Assembly: GCF_016908195.1 (NCBI RefSeq)
Contig: NZ_JAFBDK010000013.1
Location: forward strand, 1 to 64,000
From: Jeotgalibacillus terrae
Lineage (GTDB): Bacteria > Bacillota > Bacilli > Bacillales > Jeotgalibacillaceae
DNA length: 64,000 nucleotides
Direction of reading: 5' to 3'
Numbering within the stretch: the first letter of the stretch is position 1; each line of letters begins with the position of its first letter. The notes under the pieces are model-generated. The model made no database searches. It had not been told where the DNA came from and was given only the letters and a program-made list of their open reading frames with translations. The translations under genes were made by a program, and so were the position numbers. This document shows, one piece after another, positions 1 through 9,751 of this stretch.

Positions 1-190
1 CGTAGCTTGATTGAACACGTTGGTTACATATTTGATTTCCTTCATTTTGTCACGGAAGGCTAGACAACAGAAGGTGTGGTTCGTTTGACGCTTACGAAAA
101 GAGGCTACTGTTCTTAGAAAAACCATCACGGTTCTCAGAAAAAACGCCGACATTTGTAGAATAGTATCAAAAGACCTATGCCTACACCTT
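1..190. other. left edge, downstream of ilvD; no supported gene
   Basis: No recognisable gene. On the minus strand the frame ending at base 1 stays open from the ilvD terminator to the window edge, with an ATG at 151-153, but there is no ribosome binding site in front of it. A partial C-terminal gene running off the edge cannot be excluded. Confidence 0.3.
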
Positions 191-221
191 AAAAAACCGC
201 CCGGAACAATGCCCGGACGGC
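191..221 (-). terminator. ilvD terminator
   Basis: On the minus strand a GC-rich 9-bp stem (CCGTCCGGG paired with TCCGGGCGG, with G-T wobbles) closes a short loop and is followed by six T residues, just after the ilvD stop codon. Confidence 0.85.
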
Positions 222-227
222 TTCATT

Positions 228-1925
228 CTATTCTTCAAATAAATCTGTTACAGCACCTTTAGACGAAGAAGATACTGAATTTGCGTACTTCGCAAGGATG
301 CCGCGCTTGAACTTAGGTTCAGGCTTTTTCCATTCACTGGCGCGTTTTTCGAATTCTTCTTCTGAGATCTGCAGGTTAATTTCCTGTGTATCACTGTCGA
401 TTGCTACGATGTCTCCGTTTTGCAGAAGGCCGATCGGTCCGCCGACTGCTGCTTCAGGTGCGATATGGCCGATGACGAAGCCGTGTGAGCCGCCTGAGAA
501 GCGTCCGTCAGTAAGCAGGGCTACTTTTCCGTTTAGTCCGCGTCCGACGATCATCGCGGTAATTGAGAGCATTTCAGGCATGCCCGGTCCGCCTTTTGGT
601 CCAACGTTACGGATGACCACCACATCGCCTTCTTTGATCTGGTTGCCTTCGATCGCTTTTGTACATTCAGCTTCACTGTCATACACTTTTGCAGGCCCTT
701 CAAAGCGGCTGATTTTCTGTCCGCTCATTTTCGCAACTGCGCCTTCAGGAGCCAGGTTTCCTTTTAGGACTACCAGCGGACCTGTCTTCTTAAGCGGCTC
801 ATTGATTGGTGTGATGACCTGCTGGCCTTCTTTTAACGAAGGTACTTCTGCAAGGTTTTCAGCAATTGTTTTACCAGTGACTGTGATACAGTCGCCGTGC
901 AGCAGTCCTTCTTCTAAAAGAAGCTTCATGACTGCCGGTACGCCGCCTGCTTCATAGAGATCCTGCATCACGTATTTACCACTCGGCTTCAGGTCTGCAA
1001 TGTGCGGGACGTTCTGACGGACACGCTCGAAATCATCCATTGTCAGATCAACTTCTGCAGCATGTGCCATGGCAAGGAGGTGAAGGAATGCGTTTGTTGA
1101 GCCGCCAAGTGCCATCACCACTGTGATTGCATTTTCAAATGCTTCTTTTGTCATAATGTCACGCGGGTAGATATCCTGTTCAAGCAGCTTAACAACGAGC
1201 TCCCCTGCCTGTTCACATTCCTGCTCTTTATAATCATTGATTGCAGGTGTTGAAGAAGAGCCTGGAATACTCATACCGAGTGCTTCAACTGCTGAAGCCA
1301 TCGTGTTCGCTGTGTACATTCCGCCGCATGCACCTGCGCCCGGACAGGCACTGCATTCCACTTTATAAAGCTGCTCATCATCAATCAGCCCTTCCTGATA
1401 CTGACCGACCGCTTCAAATGATGAGACGATGTCGATATCTTTACCATCAAGTTTACCAGGCTGGATTGTACCACCGTAGATATAGACAGAAGGAATATTC
1501 ATTCTGGCGATCGCCATCACACATGCAGGCGTTGTTTTATCACAGCCGCCGATTGCAACAACGCCGTCCAGACGTTCTGCGTTCGTTACCGTTTCGATGG
1601 AGTCTGCAATGACTTCACGGCTTGGCAGTGAGTAGAACATGCCCTCGTGTCCCATTGCGATCCCGTCAGATACAGTAATTGTATTGAAGATCATCGGTGC
1701 ACCGCCGCCTGCTTTCGCACCGCTTTTCGCACGCTGGGCCAGCTTATCAATATGTACGTTACAAGGTGTGACTTCACTCCATGTACTGGCTACACCAATC
1801 ATCGGTTTTTTAAAGTCTTCATCTGTAAAACCGACTGCGCGGAGCATTGACCGGTTCGGAACTCTGTTCACTCCTTCACTGATCACTTTACTTCTGATTC
1901 TAAGGTCTTTTTTTGTTTTATCCAT
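228..1925 (-). CDS. ilvD: dihydroxy-acid dehydratase
   Basis: IlvD dehydrates 2,3-dihydroxy-isovalerate and -methylvalerate to the 2-keto acids, the third common step of valine and isoleucine synthesis, in the cytosol. The 565-residue product has the family length. The iron-sulfur ligand motifs are visible: the CNVH segment near residue 55, [10 protein letters not shown] near 125 and [12 protein letters not shown] near 195. The ATG at 1925 is chosen because AGGAGGG lies just upstream; a more upstream in-frame ATG at 1997 lacks such a site. It stands alone here, without ilvB/ilvC/leu neighbours, and has its own terminator. A possible CcpA (cre) site lies about 130 bases upstream. Identification is firm from the motifs. 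Confidence 0.97.
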   Translation of the reverse strand: MDKTKKDLRIRSKVISEGVNRVPNRSMLRAVGFTDEDFKKPMIGVASTWSEVTPCNVHIDKLAQRAKSGAKAGGGAPMIFNTITVSDGIAMGHEGMFYSLPSREVIADSIETVTNAERLDGVVAIGGCDKTTPACVMAIARMNIPSVYIYGGTIQPGKLDGKDIDIVSSFEAVGQYQEGLIDDEQLYKVECSACPGAGACGGMYTANTMASAVEALGMSIPGSSSTPAINDYKEQECEQAGELVVKLLEQDIYPRDIMTKEAFENAITVVMALGGSTNAFLHLLAMAHAAEVDLTMDDFERVRQNVPHIADLKPSGKYVMQDLYEAGGVPAVMKLLLEEGLLHGDCITVTGKTIAENLAEVPSLKEGQQVITPINEPLKKTGPLVVLKGNLAPEGAVAKMSGQKISRFEGPAKVYDSEAECTKAIEGNQIKEGDVVVIRNVGPKGGPGMPEMLSITAMIVGRGLNGKVALLTDGRFSGGSHGFVIGHIAPEAAVGGPIGLLQNGDIVAIDSDTQEINLQISEEEFEKRASEWKKPEPKFKRGILAKYANSVSSSSKGAVTDLFEE

Positions 1926-2050
1926 CGCATAACCCTCCTGATGTTTTTCCGCTTTACACCGTTGCAGCGAAACTTTTATATAAAGACCATCATACATACA
2001 GATGTGAGGTTCCGCAATAAGTATTCTGAATTTATCAATATTTCTATCAA

Positions 2051-2064
2051 TTAAAACGCTTTCA
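2051..2064 (-). promoter_or_regulatory. possible cre (CcpA) site upstream of ilvD
   Basis: The minus-strand 14-mer TGAAAGCGTTTTAA matches the cre consensus TGWAARCGNTWWCW except at one position. It sits about 130 bases upstream of ilvD, compatible with the CcpA activation known for Bacillus branched-chain amino acid genes. Single-site match only. Confidence 0.4.
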
Positions 2065-2156
2065 TTTTGAAAAAGTCAGCATTTTGTCAAATCATGTGTG
2101 AGTATCTGGAAAACTGATCTTTCGTGCGTTACACTGTGAAAGAAGGAGTGATCGTG

Positions 2157-2558
2157 ATGTTTGAAACATTTTCAGTTAAGACAAACCGTCGTGATGAGAT
2201 GATTGAAGTGACGAATGAAGTTCAGCACTGGATCAGCAGTCAGTCATTCAAGAATGGGATTGCCATCGTATCTTCGAAGCATACGACTGCCGGAATTACA
2301 GTAAATGAAAATGCAGATCCGGATGTAAAAACAGATTTTCTACGAAGGCTGGATGAAGTCTATCCGTGGGATCACCCGAAAGACCGTCATATGGAAGGCA
2401 ATACTGCTTCACATATGAAAACCAGTACAGTCGGTCACGCGCAGACCATTCCCGTTCAAAACGGTGATCTAGTACTTGGTACATGGCAGGGTATATATTT
2501 CTGCGAATTCGACGGACCACGCTCGCGCCAGTATACCGTGACGCTTATTTCCTGTTAG
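2157..2558 (+). CDS. YjbQ family protein (UPF0047)
   Basis: A 133-residue protein of the YjbQ/UPF0047 family, whose members have been linked to a secondary thiamine-phosphate synthase activity; the physiological role is unsettled. Family signatures seen are [13 protein letters not shown] near residue 40, the HMEGN segment with following [13 protein letters not shown], and a C-terminal [18 protein letters not shown] 2157 follows AAGGAG at good spacing; a longer frame from 2124 is open but has no ribosome site. The EamA transporter gene follows 9 bases later, so the two are probably cotranscribed. Confidence 0.85.
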   Translation: MFETFSVKTNRRDEMIEVTNEVQHWISSQSFKNGIAIVSSKHTTAGITVNENADPDVKTDFLRRLDEVYPWDHPKDRHMEGNTASHMKTSTVGHAQTIPVQNGDLVLGTWQGIYFCEFDGPRSRQYTVTLISC

Positions 2559-2567
2559 GAGAACAAT

Positions 2568-3461
2568 ATGAGAGCATATTCAGCACTGATTGGCCTCAGC
2601 CTGATCTGGGGTCTGTCATTCGTTTTTATCAAAATTCTTGCAGATTCAGCCGGCGTCTGGGGCACTGTTTTTATCAGATGCTCAGCTGGCGCATTGATCC
2701 TTTTGCCGATTCTCATTGCACAGTGGCGGAAAATTGAGCGGCCGATTCCATGGATGCATCTGATTATCATCGGTGTGATGAATGCGGCTCTTCCATGGGC
2801 ACTCATCGCACTTAGTGAAACGAGAATTGCTTCTAATACAGCTTCTGTACTGAATGCAACAACCCCTGTATTTGCCGGACTGATCGGATTCTTTCTGTTC
2901 AGGCAGCGGTTAAAGCTGCAGCAGTGGATCGGTATTCTGATTGGATTTATTGGTGTACTTGTATTAATCGAATTTAAAATTGGCGGGATTTTCGGTTCTG
3001 AGTTTATCGGGGTTGGCACGATGATGCTTGGGGCGATGTGTTATGGCTTCGGGTCCCATTATGTCAGACGCTTCACACCGGCAACAGGGGTCGTTTTGCT
3101 GTCAGCTACTTCTCTGATGACTGGTGCTGCCGTCGGACTGGTTATGATGACTGTGAACGGATACAGCGTTATGAGCTTTACATATAATACGTCCTTCTGG
3201 CTGTCTGCTATCGGTCTTGGTTGCTTTGGTTCGGGCATTGCTTATCTGCTGTTTTATTATATGATCAGGCAGAAATCGCCTGAATTTGCGACGACAGTTA
3301 CGTACCTTGCACCGGTTTCAGCCATGGTGTGGGGCAGTGTGCTGCTCGATGAACCGATTACGCCTTCGCTGATTGCAGGGATGGTCATTATTTTTGCAGG
3401 GATCTATTATGCGAACCGGAAAGCACGGGCTGTCAAAGATGAGAGGCGTGCTACGGCATAG
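2568..3461 (+). CDS. EamA/DMT family transporter
   Basis: A 297-residue membrane protein with about ten predicted hydrophobic segments arranged as two repeated EamA halves, typical of the drug/metabolite transporter superfamily (RhaT/YdcZ-like). The first half ends near residue 140 and each half carries the usual Trp-Gly and Pro-rich loops (SLIWGLSF at the N terminus, MVWGSVLLDEP near residue 255). Substrate cannot be read from the sequence; relatives export metabolites or amino acids. AGGAGAACAAT precedes the ATG. It follows the YjbQ gene by 9 bases and ends at a bidirectional terminator shared with the PilZ gene. Confidence 0.9.
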   Translation: MRAYSALIGLSLIWGLSFVFIKILADSAGVWGTVFIRCSAGALILLPILIAQWRKIERPIPWMHLIIIGVMNAALPWALIALSETRIASNTASVLNATTPVFAGLIGFFLFRQRLKLQQWIGILIGFIGVLVLIEFKIGGIFGSEFIGVGTMMLGAMCYGFGSHYVRRFTPATGVVLLSATSLMTGAAVGLVMMTVNGYSVMSFTYNTSFWLSAIGLGCFGSGIAYLLFYYMIRQKSPEFATTVTYLAPVSAMVWGSVLLDEPITPSLIAGMVIIFAGIYYANRKARAVKDERRATA

Positions 3462-3462
3462 G

Positions 3463-3488
3463 AAAAGCGGCTGAAATCAGCCGCTTTT
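3463..3488. terminator. bidirectional terminator between EamA and PilZ genes
   Basis: AAAAGCGGCTG and CAGCCGCTTTT form a perfect 11-bp stem with a 4-base loop; A and T tracts on both sides make it work for both convergent genes. It overlaps the last codons of the PilZ gene. Confidence 0.85.
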
Positions 3489-3858
3489 ACACTCGTCTCA
3501 CATACTGCTTCAATTGTCTCACAATATCTTCTTTTACATCCTCAGAAGCGTAAAAATGAACGCCATAGTGAAACTCTTCACCGCTGGCCCGCTTCCAGAT
3601 CAATTCTGCTTTCATTTCATATACCACTTCATTCAGCATAAACTGCAGATGAATTTTGACCGGGTCTGTGTCACTTACCGGCAGATTCAGCATTGAACTG
3701 ATTTTTGTACCGCTCGGGCTCAAGTCGTGCATCAGTGCTTTCCCCGGATGGGATTCCACCTCACGCCCGTTTAACTCATAAATCTTAAATACCGCTTCGA
3801 TCGGCTTCTTGAACGAAAACCTGAAACCTTCTTTCCGATTGTACCGCAAAGTCCTCAC
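3487..3858 (-). CDS. PilZ domain protein (putative c-di-GMP receptor)
   Basis: A 123-residue single-domain PilZ protein. Seen: an N-terminal basic stretch NRKEGFR in the place of the RxxxR motif (spacing one residue longer than consensus) and DLSPSG matching the D/NxSxxG motif near residue 45, followed by the beta-barrel pattern. PilZ domains bind cyclic di-GMP; the two genes upstream on the same strand make or degrade it, so this is the likely effector of the cluster. The start is uncertain: GTG 3858 has a weak ribosome site, whereas TTG 3849 has GAGGTGAGG in front. The altered RxxxR spacing leaves ligand binding untested. Confidence 0.8.
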   Translation of the reverse strand: MRTLRYNRKEGFRFSFKKPIEAVFKIYELNGREVESHPGKALMHDLSPSGTKISSMLNLPVSDTDPVKIHLQFMLNEVVYEMKAELIWKRASGEEFHYGVHFYASEDVKEDIVRQLKQYVRRV

Positions 3859-3950
3859 CTCATGCAGAGAGTCATGTTTAAAACTTTCGTACTATATATA
3901 TCGGATTGTTTAAAAATTTATATATGTATAAATGTGTTTTTTTGAATAAA

Positions 3951-3987
3951 AGCTTTGTTAAAGTTGGCTGTTGATTTCCGCTCAAGG
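3951..3987. repeat. decayed copy of dispersed intergenic repeat
   Basis: The segment with TTGTTAAAG, then GGCTGTTGATTTCCGCTC, shares its core with 28010-28050 and with the start of the full repeat copy at 22919, but the rest of the repeat is missing. Confidence 0.6.
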
Positions 3988-4050
3988 GCTAACGGCTATC
4001 CGCTGTAACCATCCGCTGAGCTAGAACACCATCAGACATGAACTTAGCCC

Positions 4051-4086
4051 AAATAAAAACAGGCAGCACTCACAGCAGCCTGTTTT
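4051..4086 (-). terminator. terminator of GGDEF/EAL gene
   Basis: On the minus strand AACAGGCTGC and GCTGCCTGTT pair with one mismatch and are followed by a T-rich tail, 12 bases after the stop codon of the upstream gene. Confidence 0.75.
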
Positions 4087-4098
4087 GACAAATAAATC

Positions 4099-6540
4099 TT
4101 ATTGCCTATATTGATAAAACACTTTAGATTCCAATTCTTTTGCCGGCACTGGTCTGCTGAAATAATAGCCCTGGAAGATATCACATCCCAGTTCACGCAG
4201 CGCGCTTACCTGATCAGGTGTTTCCACTCCCTCAGCGACTACTTTCATATCAAGATTATGTCCGAGTGCAATAATTGTGGAAATAATCGCGCGGCCTTCT
4301 TTTGAATTCAGACGGTTTGTAAAGGCTTTATCAATCTTGACGTGATCTATTGAAAAGCTTTGCAGATATTTCAGCGAGCTGTATCCTGTTCCAAAATCAT
4401 CCATCGCAATTTTGATACCTAACCGCTTCAATCGGTCCAATACGCCGATCGCCATTTCTTCCTGCATCGCAATGGTCTCCGTAATCTCCAGTGTAAGATA
4501 TTTAGGCTGAATCCCTGTGTCCTCAATAACTTTTTCGATCATCTCGCATAAATCTGATTGAAAAAACTGTCTTAATGACAGGTTGACCGATATCGGTACA
4601 ACCGGAAAACCATTCCGCTCCCACACTTTAAGCTGCTTGCACGCTTCTTCTAACACCCATCTTCCAATCGGCACAATTAAGCCAGTCTCTTCAGCGATTG
4701 GGATAAGTCTGTCCGGAGCAATCATGCCCAGCTCCTTACTGTTCCACCGGATCAATGCTTCTATGCCGCAAACCTCTTCAGTGTCAGCTCTGAATTGGGG
4801 CTGATAATGCAGAGTAAATTCATTTTCATGTAACGCTTTTCGCATCAGCACTTCCATTTTCAAATGATTTTGTGTGAGTGCTTCAATCGTAGATGAATAA
4901 AGTCTGATTGTGTTGCGTCCCTGCTTTTTTGCGTAATACATCGCACGGTCCGCTGCTCTTACGATTTCCTGCTTATTGCTTCCATGCAGCGGATAAAAGC
5001 TGATGCCTGCACTCGCAGTCACCACTGTATCATAACCTTCCCCGTCAAAAGGCTTTCCTAATTGAAGTAAGATATGATTGATAAAGTGGTTTACTTCAAA
5101 CTCTGTGCAAAAAGGAGATATAATTGCAAACTCATCTCCACCATAACGGTATAGTTTCCCCTGATCACCCACTGCCTCTTTAATCCGTCTGGACACAATC
5201 GAAAGAATATGGTCTCCCGCTTCATGGCCAAAGTGGTCGTTGACAAATTTGAACCTGTCTAAGCCAATAATACATAATGAAAAAGACTCGCCACTTCTGT
5301 GGTTAATCTTTTCCTGAATATCTTTATTGAATAACTGTTGGTTCCCAAGGCCTGTCAGGTTGTCGTGATACGCCATCTGGTGCATCAGCTCATGATGATT
5401 CTTCTCCAGTGTAATATCCTTTCCTATACAATGAATATGATGTACTTCATGATCTACAAATGCAGGGATTAACGTAATATGAAGCCAGATGATTTCTCCT
5501 TCCTCATTACGTGTTGCAGTTTCATATTGATAAGGCTCTCCATTTAATACCTGCTGAAAGTTTTCCCATGTCTTTTCTCTTAAATCTTCTTCAATAAAAG
5601 GAAGGAAAGACTCGCCGGCAATTTCATCCTGTGTCACATTAAGAATCGTACTGGTCGCTTGATTAAACGTCAAAAAGTTCCCTTCAAGGTCAAAGGTAAT
5701 AACCGGATCGATATTGTGATCAAAGAAGGCCCGGTGACTCTCTTCACTTCTTTTCAGTGCAGACTCCATTTCAAGACGTTCTGAAATATCCTGCGCAGTC
5801 CCGGTCACACCTTTCACTTGACCGTCTACAATAATAGGTACAGCTGTCACTTCAACCGTTAAAGGCTGTCCAAATTTATCATTAATCTGAATCTGAAAGT
5901 GCTGCACCTCTCCATGTAATACCTTTAAGAAATGCCCTTTCGTTCTTTCCCTGTCACCTTCAGCCACAATACGAAGGAAATTCAGCCCGGTAATCTCGGA
6001 CAGACTGTAACGGAGTTTTTCCAGACCGGCACTGTTAAAATTCTTAAATAAGCCCTGCTCGTCGATTGTATATACAATATGCGGATTGTATTTAAAAAGG
6101 GATTCAAACTCTGATGATGTTTCCCTCAGATTTTTCTTTATATAAAGGTGCTCTGTTTCATCACTGATCATTAATAGAAAATATAACTTTCCTGCACCCG
6201 AATGAAATCTGTTCACTTTTATTTGGTACGTTTGACCGCTTGTTTCTCCAGTCACATTAGTATTTCTTTGATTCGATGAGTATTCGTCAGTAAAAAGTTC
6301 CTCATTAACCGGTAAATGAAGTGAATCCTCAAATAAAGTTCTCCATTTAGTTCCTGACACGTCTTCAGATGAAACACTAAATAATGCTTCAAATTGGTTG
6401 TTGATACAGATTACTTCATCTGGCTGCATCTGATGATCGCCGGAAATGATACACAGCGGTTCGGGAATCTGAGATAACAATAACTTAAAATCATTTAACC
6501 CGAAGTCTGAAAATGCATGTTTATGATTCAATGTTCTCAC
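4099..6540 (-). CDS. PAS-PAS-PAS-GGDEF-EAL protein (c-di-GMP cyclase/phosphodiesterase)
   Basis: An 813-residue cytosolic signalling protein without membrane segments. Order: an N-terminal PAS-like region (about 15-125), two PAS/PAC domains (about 145-385), a GGDEF domain (about 390-550) with intact YGGDEF, and an EAL domain (about 570-805) with intact [36 protein letters not shown] and EGVET motifs. Both catalytic sites look complete, so it could make and hydrolyse cyclic di-GMP; no RxxD inhibitory site is present before GGDEF. The start is a GTG at 6540 with a poor ribosome site, so the N terminus is uncertain. It lies 48 bases after the PAS-GGDEF gene on the same strand and is probably cotranscribed with it. 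The PAS domains suggest redox, gas or ligand input. Confidence 0.93.
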   Translation of the reverse strand: MRTLNHKHAFSDFGLNDFKLLLSQIPEPLCIISGDHQMQPDEVICINNQFEALFSVSSEDVSGTKWRTLFEDSLHLPVNEELFTDEYSSNQRNTNVTGETSGQTYQIKVNRFHSGAGKLYFLLMISDETEHLYIKKNLRETSSEFESLFKYNPHIVYTIDEQGLFKNFNSAGLEKLRYSLSEITGLNFLRIVAEGDRERTKGHFLKVLHGEVQHFQIQINDKFGQPLTVEVTAVPIIVDGQVKGVTGTAQDISERLEMESALKRSEESHRAFFDHNIDPVITFDLEGNFLTFNQATSTILNVTQDEIAGESFLPFIEEDLREKTWENFQQVLNGEPYQYETATRNEEGEIIWLHITLIPAFVDHEVHHIHCIGKDITLEKNHHELMHQMAYHDNLTGLGNQQLFNKDIQEKINHRSGESFSLCIIGLDRFKFVNDHFGHEAGDHILSIVSRRIKEAVGDQGKLYRYGGDEFAIISPFCTEFEVNHFINHILLQLGKPFDGEGYDTVVTASAGISFYPLHGSNKQEIVRAADRAMYYAKKQGRNTIRLYSSTIEALTQNHLKMEVLMRKALHENEFTLHYQPQFRADTEEVCGIEALIRWNSKELGMIAPDRLIPIAEETGLIVPIGRWVLEEACKQLKVWERNGFPVVPISVNLSLRQFFQSDLCEMIEKVIEDTGIQPKYLTLEITETIAMQEEMAIGVLDRLKRLGIKIAMDDFGTGYSSLKYLQSFSIDHVKIDKAFTNRLNSKEGRAIISTIIALGHNLDMKVVAEGVETPDQVSALRELGCDIFQGYYFSRPVPAKELESKVFYQYRQ

Positions 6541-6588
6541 CGCCCAACGTAATGATGGTTCAGTCCATGATGCACTTTATCCAAAGTG

Positions 6589-7884
6589 CTAACTCAGTTC
6601 TAAATCATAGACTTTAAATACAGCATCTTTATATTTTTTTGCTTCATACAATGCCTGGTCTGCACAGTTAATTAACAGCTTTTTCTGATCTGCATGAGTC
6701 GGATAGATCGCTACTCCGATATCAAGCGTAAATGACAACTCATTTCCTTTCACAGTAATTGGATCATTAAACGCGCTTGCAATTCGTGTAGATATTTCAA
6801 AAACGTTCTCCTCATGTGTAATATCAGGTAAGATCACGACAAATTCATCGCCACCAAGTCTGCCCACCGTATCAACCTTCCTTACACACCCTTCGAGAAT
6901 CCCTGCAACAGTTTTGATTACTTCATCACCCATCTCATGACCAAATTGATCATTGATCGATTTAAAATCACGCCCATCGAGAAATAACAAGCCGACCTTC
7001 TTTTCTGTTCTCTCTGCAAGGTGAATCGCCATTTCCAGCCGGTCATCTAATAACCTTCTGTTTGGAAGCCCGGATAAATAATCATAAAACGCCATTTTCG
7101 AAAGTTTCTCTTTATATTCGATTCTTTCAGTAATATCCCTCGAAGATGTGACCACACTTTTCACCTGACCGTTTTCAAGTATAGGAGTTGCGACTACTTC
7201 CTTCCATATACAATGACCGTCCCTGTGTAAATGTCTGATCTCAACAACTGCAGCTTTTTTCTCAGTAATGAGCAGCTCAAATTGTTCTTTGACCCTTTCA
7301 CAATCACCATCATGTATGACTTCAGTAAAATGCTTTCCCTTATAGTATTCTGCATCGTATCCGGAAATCGTTTCACTGGAGGGTGATGAGTACTGAATGA
7401 TTCCATTTGTATCAATAATGCGTATCACATCCATTGTATTTTCAGTGATAATGCGAAACACCTCTTCGGTTTCCCGCAGCTTCTGTTCAAGCATATATTT
7501 TTCAGTCACATCTTTTACAATACCAAGGATAAAGCGGCATTCGCCATCTGTGTCCAACAGCGGGTATAACGTTGTATCGCCTGTATACAGATCAGTACCG
7601 TTATTAATTGTATGGGTGAAATGTATACTTTTTTTCGTAAGCGCGACATCTAAGTATTGACCGTTTAAAGCTGCCGCCTCTGCTTTATCTTTAACCACTT
7701 CACTGACAGACCTGCCTATTACGTCATCAGAAAGCGCTGTCAAATTTTTCGCTGACTGATTAATATATTCATAGATTACCTGATCTCCATACACTCCCAT
7801 TAAAAAAACAAGATCTTCAACGTAATCAAATAACCTTACAAAATCGAACAAACTTTCAGCATTACGGTGAGAATATTCAAACAT
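6589..7884 (-). CDS. PAS-GGDEF diguanylate cyclase
   Basis: A 431-residue soluble protein with two PAS/PAC regions (about 10-130 and 140-255) and a GGDEF domain (about 265-430). LGGDEF is intact and RKVD lies five residues upstream, the exact position of the RxxD inhibitory site, so product feedback by cyclic di-GMP is expected. The metal-binding loop reads DGRDFKSIND: the first Asp of the usual DxDxFK is kept, the second is Arg. AAGGGAGAGG precedes the ATG. First gene of the probable two-gene signalling operon; it has no EAL domain, so it should act only as a synthase. Confidence 0.93.
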   Translation of the reverse strand: MFEYSHRNAESLFDFVRLFDYVEDLVFLMGVYGDQVIYEYINQSAKNLTALSDDVIGRSVSEVVKDKAEAAALNGQYLDVALTKKSIHFTHTINNGTDLYTGDTTLYPLLDTDGECRFILGIVKDVTEKYMLEQKLRETEEVFRIITENTMDVIRIIDTNGIIQYSSPSSETISGYDAEYYKGKHFTEVIHDGDCERVKEQFELLITEKKAAVVEIRHLHRDGHCIWKEVVATPILENGQVKSVVTSSRDITERIEYKEKLSKMAFYDYLSGLPNRRLLDDRLEMAIHLAERTEKKVGLLFLDGRDFKSINDQFGHEMGDEVIKTVAGILEGCVRKVDTVGRLGGDEFVVILPDITHEENVFEISTRIASAFNDPITVKGNELSFTLDIGVAIYPTHADQKKLLINCADQALYEAKKYKDAVFKVYDLELS

Positions 7885-8123
7885 AACGTCCTCTCCCTTG
7901 CATCATTCGTGGATAAAATTCAAACCCTTACTTCAGTAACGCAGGATAAAAATCACTTATTTCGTGAGTAGAAAGACTAATATAATTTGCATTTTTATAA
8001 ATAAATTCAGTCATTACTAGTTATAAAGTATTATAACTGAAAATTCTTTATTCCGTGCAACATTTTTTATTATCTGGTTATGCGTTTGCACTGACTCAAC
8101 CAGATACAATTAGAAGGAATTTA
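7885..8123. other. intergenic region
   Basis: AT-rich upstream region of the diguanylate cyclase gene. I see no gene, terminator or clear promoter here. Confidence 0.5.
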
Positions 8124-8297
8124 TTACACTTTTTTATACACAGTCGTGTTGAAGTCAACATCGTTTTCTGAAATCGCACCGTAGTCTGGTGCTTCACCGG
8201 CAAATCCATAGTGTTGATAGCTGGTACTCCCATCTATATATAAGTCCGTACATATATGAAAATCACATTCAGTAAGAATCCTTAAGTAAACTGTTAT
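8124..8297 (-). pseudogene. possible C-terminal gene remnant
   Basis: About 57 minus-strand codons with protein-like composition (ends AISENDVDFNTTVYKKV before a stop at 8124) but with no start codon or ribosome site. The open frame ends upstream at a stop just beyond the sequence CCTTAAGTAAACTG, which also forms both arms of the hairpin at 20880-20926, hinting at truncation by a mobile sequence. I do not recognise the family. Confidence 0.35.
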
Positions 8298-8332
8298 TTA
8301 ATATATTTTTATTTAAAATTAATAATTATTTA

Positions 8333-8361
8333 TTGTTTTGCAATAAATATGATGATATTAT
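8333..8361 (+). promoter_or_regulatory. putative sigma-A promoter of the DUF817 gene
   Basis: TTGTTT and TATTAT are separated by 17 bases, 33 bases upstream of the initiation codon of the next gene. Confidence 0.5.
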
Positions 8362-8393
8362 CTAGTTACTAAAAATTTTAAGGAGGGAAACCC

Positions 8394-9185
8394 ATTAACA
8401 CGTATACAGAAAGTAAAAACAAAACTGTTTCAGTTGATATACGGACCTTTACAGTAAATCAATTCAAATCTGCCATGTTTCCGATCTATATCTTTATTTG
8501 CTTAGGGCTGACACAGTTCATTGTCTTACCTGTTTTTGACCGGTATGACTGGCTGCTTTTCTTTTGTATGCTTATGCAGGTACTGATGGTCCGCCTTGGA
8601 ATTGAGAGTATGGATGAGTTAAAAGTGATCACCGTTTTTCACTTAATTGGTCTGGTGATGGAGATTTTTAAAGTAAATATGGGGTCATGGACTTATCCGG
8701 AGGAAGCGTTTTTTAAGGTGTATGGCGTGCCATTATTCAGCGGTTTTATGTATGCAAGTGTAGCAAGTTACCTTTGTCAGTTCTGGCGGAGGTTTGATGT
8801 TGAACTCATGAAGTGGCCTTCACTTTTTCTCACGATTCCACTGGCGGCTGCAATCTATCTGAATTTTTTTACTCACCATTACATCTTAGATTTACGCTGG
8901 ATTTTATTTGTGCTTGTAGCACTGACTTTTTATCAGGCGCAGCTGACCTTTAGTGTGAATCGCCGACACTTTAAAATTCCGATTCTCATGTTCTTTCTTT
9001 TGATTGGATTCTTAATATGGATAGGAGAAAACATCGCTACTTTTCTGGGTGCCTGGCAGTACCCCAATCAACATGGATCATGGGAATTAGTGCACTTAGG
9101 AAAGATAAGCTCCTGGCTGCTGCTGATGATTGTGAGTTTTTTAATAGTGGCGAATCTGAAGGTTGTTAAATCTAAAATCAAATAA
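8394..9185 (+). CDS. DUF817 family membrane protein, apparent ATT start
   Basis: A membrane protein with seven or eight hydrophobic helices, matching the DUF817 family; function unknown. The first in-frame ATG (8475) would give 236 residues but has no ribosome binding site. A perfect AAGGAGGG (8380-8387) lies six bases before ATT at 8394, which is in frame, and an in-frame TAA lies just upstream of the AAGGAGGG, so no other upstream start is available. Translation from ATT adds 27 mostly polar residues, giving 263. ATT starts are rare (infC is the known case), so low or regulated expression, or an ATG-to-ATT mutation, are both possible. The DUF2975 gene follows 19 bases later. Confidence 0.8.
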   Translation: MNTYTESKNKTVSVDIRTFTVNQFKSAMFPIYIFICLGLTQFIVLPVFDRYDWLLFFCMLMQVLMVRLGIESMDELKVITVFHLIGLVMEIFKVNMGSWTYPEEAFFKVYGVPLFSGFMYASVASYLCQFWRRFDVELMKWPSLFLTIPLAAAIYLNFFTHHYILDLRWILFVLVALTFYQAQLTFSVNRRHFKIPILMFFLLIGFLIWIGENIATFLGAWQYPNQHGSWELVHLGKISSWLLLMIVSFLIVANLKVVKSKIK

Positions 9186-9204
9186 TGTTCAAAAGAGGTG
9201 TACG

Positions 9205-9696
9205 ATGAAAAAAGGATCAACTCTTTTACTTAAATTAACGCTTCTTGTACTTGCATTACCTATTTTAATATTGTGCATATACGCATTCCCGGTCTTGTTT
9301 TTTGATGTGATTGATGAAGCATATAACGGAGAGGCGTTAGCGCTTGTATTAATCGGATTTATTCTGATTATGTACGCAACAGCTGTTCCTTATTTTCTTG
9401 CCTTGTATCAAACATTTAAATTACTTTTAAATATCGATAAAAATCAGGCTTTTTCATCTCAATCAGTCAATTCGTTGAGGCTGATTAAGAACTATGCAGT
9501 GATCATTAGTTTTCTTTTTTCAATCGCACTGCCATTCATTATTGTAGTGGCACGGTCGGATGATACGCCGGGATTTATACTAATTGGAATGGTTATAGCT
9601 GGAGCCTCACTGGTGATCGGTGTTTTTGCAGCTATTCTTGAAAAGCTCCTGTGGGAAGCTATCCAATTCAAACGTGAAAATGAATTAACAATTTGA
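9205..9696 (+). CDS. DUF2975 family membrane protein
   Basis: A 163-residue protein with four membrane helices (about residues 7-30, 45-70, 95-120, 130-155), as in the DUF2975 family (Bacillus YoaS-like). Family members are usually encoded next to a small HTH regulator, which is absent here. AGAGGTG precedes ATG 9205; longer frames from 9163 overlap the upstream gene and lack a ribosome site. Function unknown; probably cotranscribed with the DUF817 gene. Confidence 0.8.
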   Translation: MKKGSTLLLKLTLLVLALPILILCIYAFPVLFFDVIDEAYNGEALALVLIGFILIMYATAVPYFLALYQTFKLLLNIDKNQAFSSQSVNSLRLIKNYAVIISFLFSIALPFIIVVARSDDTPGFILIGMVIAGASLVIGVFAAILEKLLWEAIQFKRENELTI

Positions 9697-9751
9697 AATG
9701 AAATTTTTGATTTAACTGATGAAACGAGATAACCATATGATGGAGGAAATG

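Noticed and set aside
1-190. Minus-strand open frame running off the left edge.
   Set aside because: No ribosome binding site and no recognisable family; too short to call a gene.
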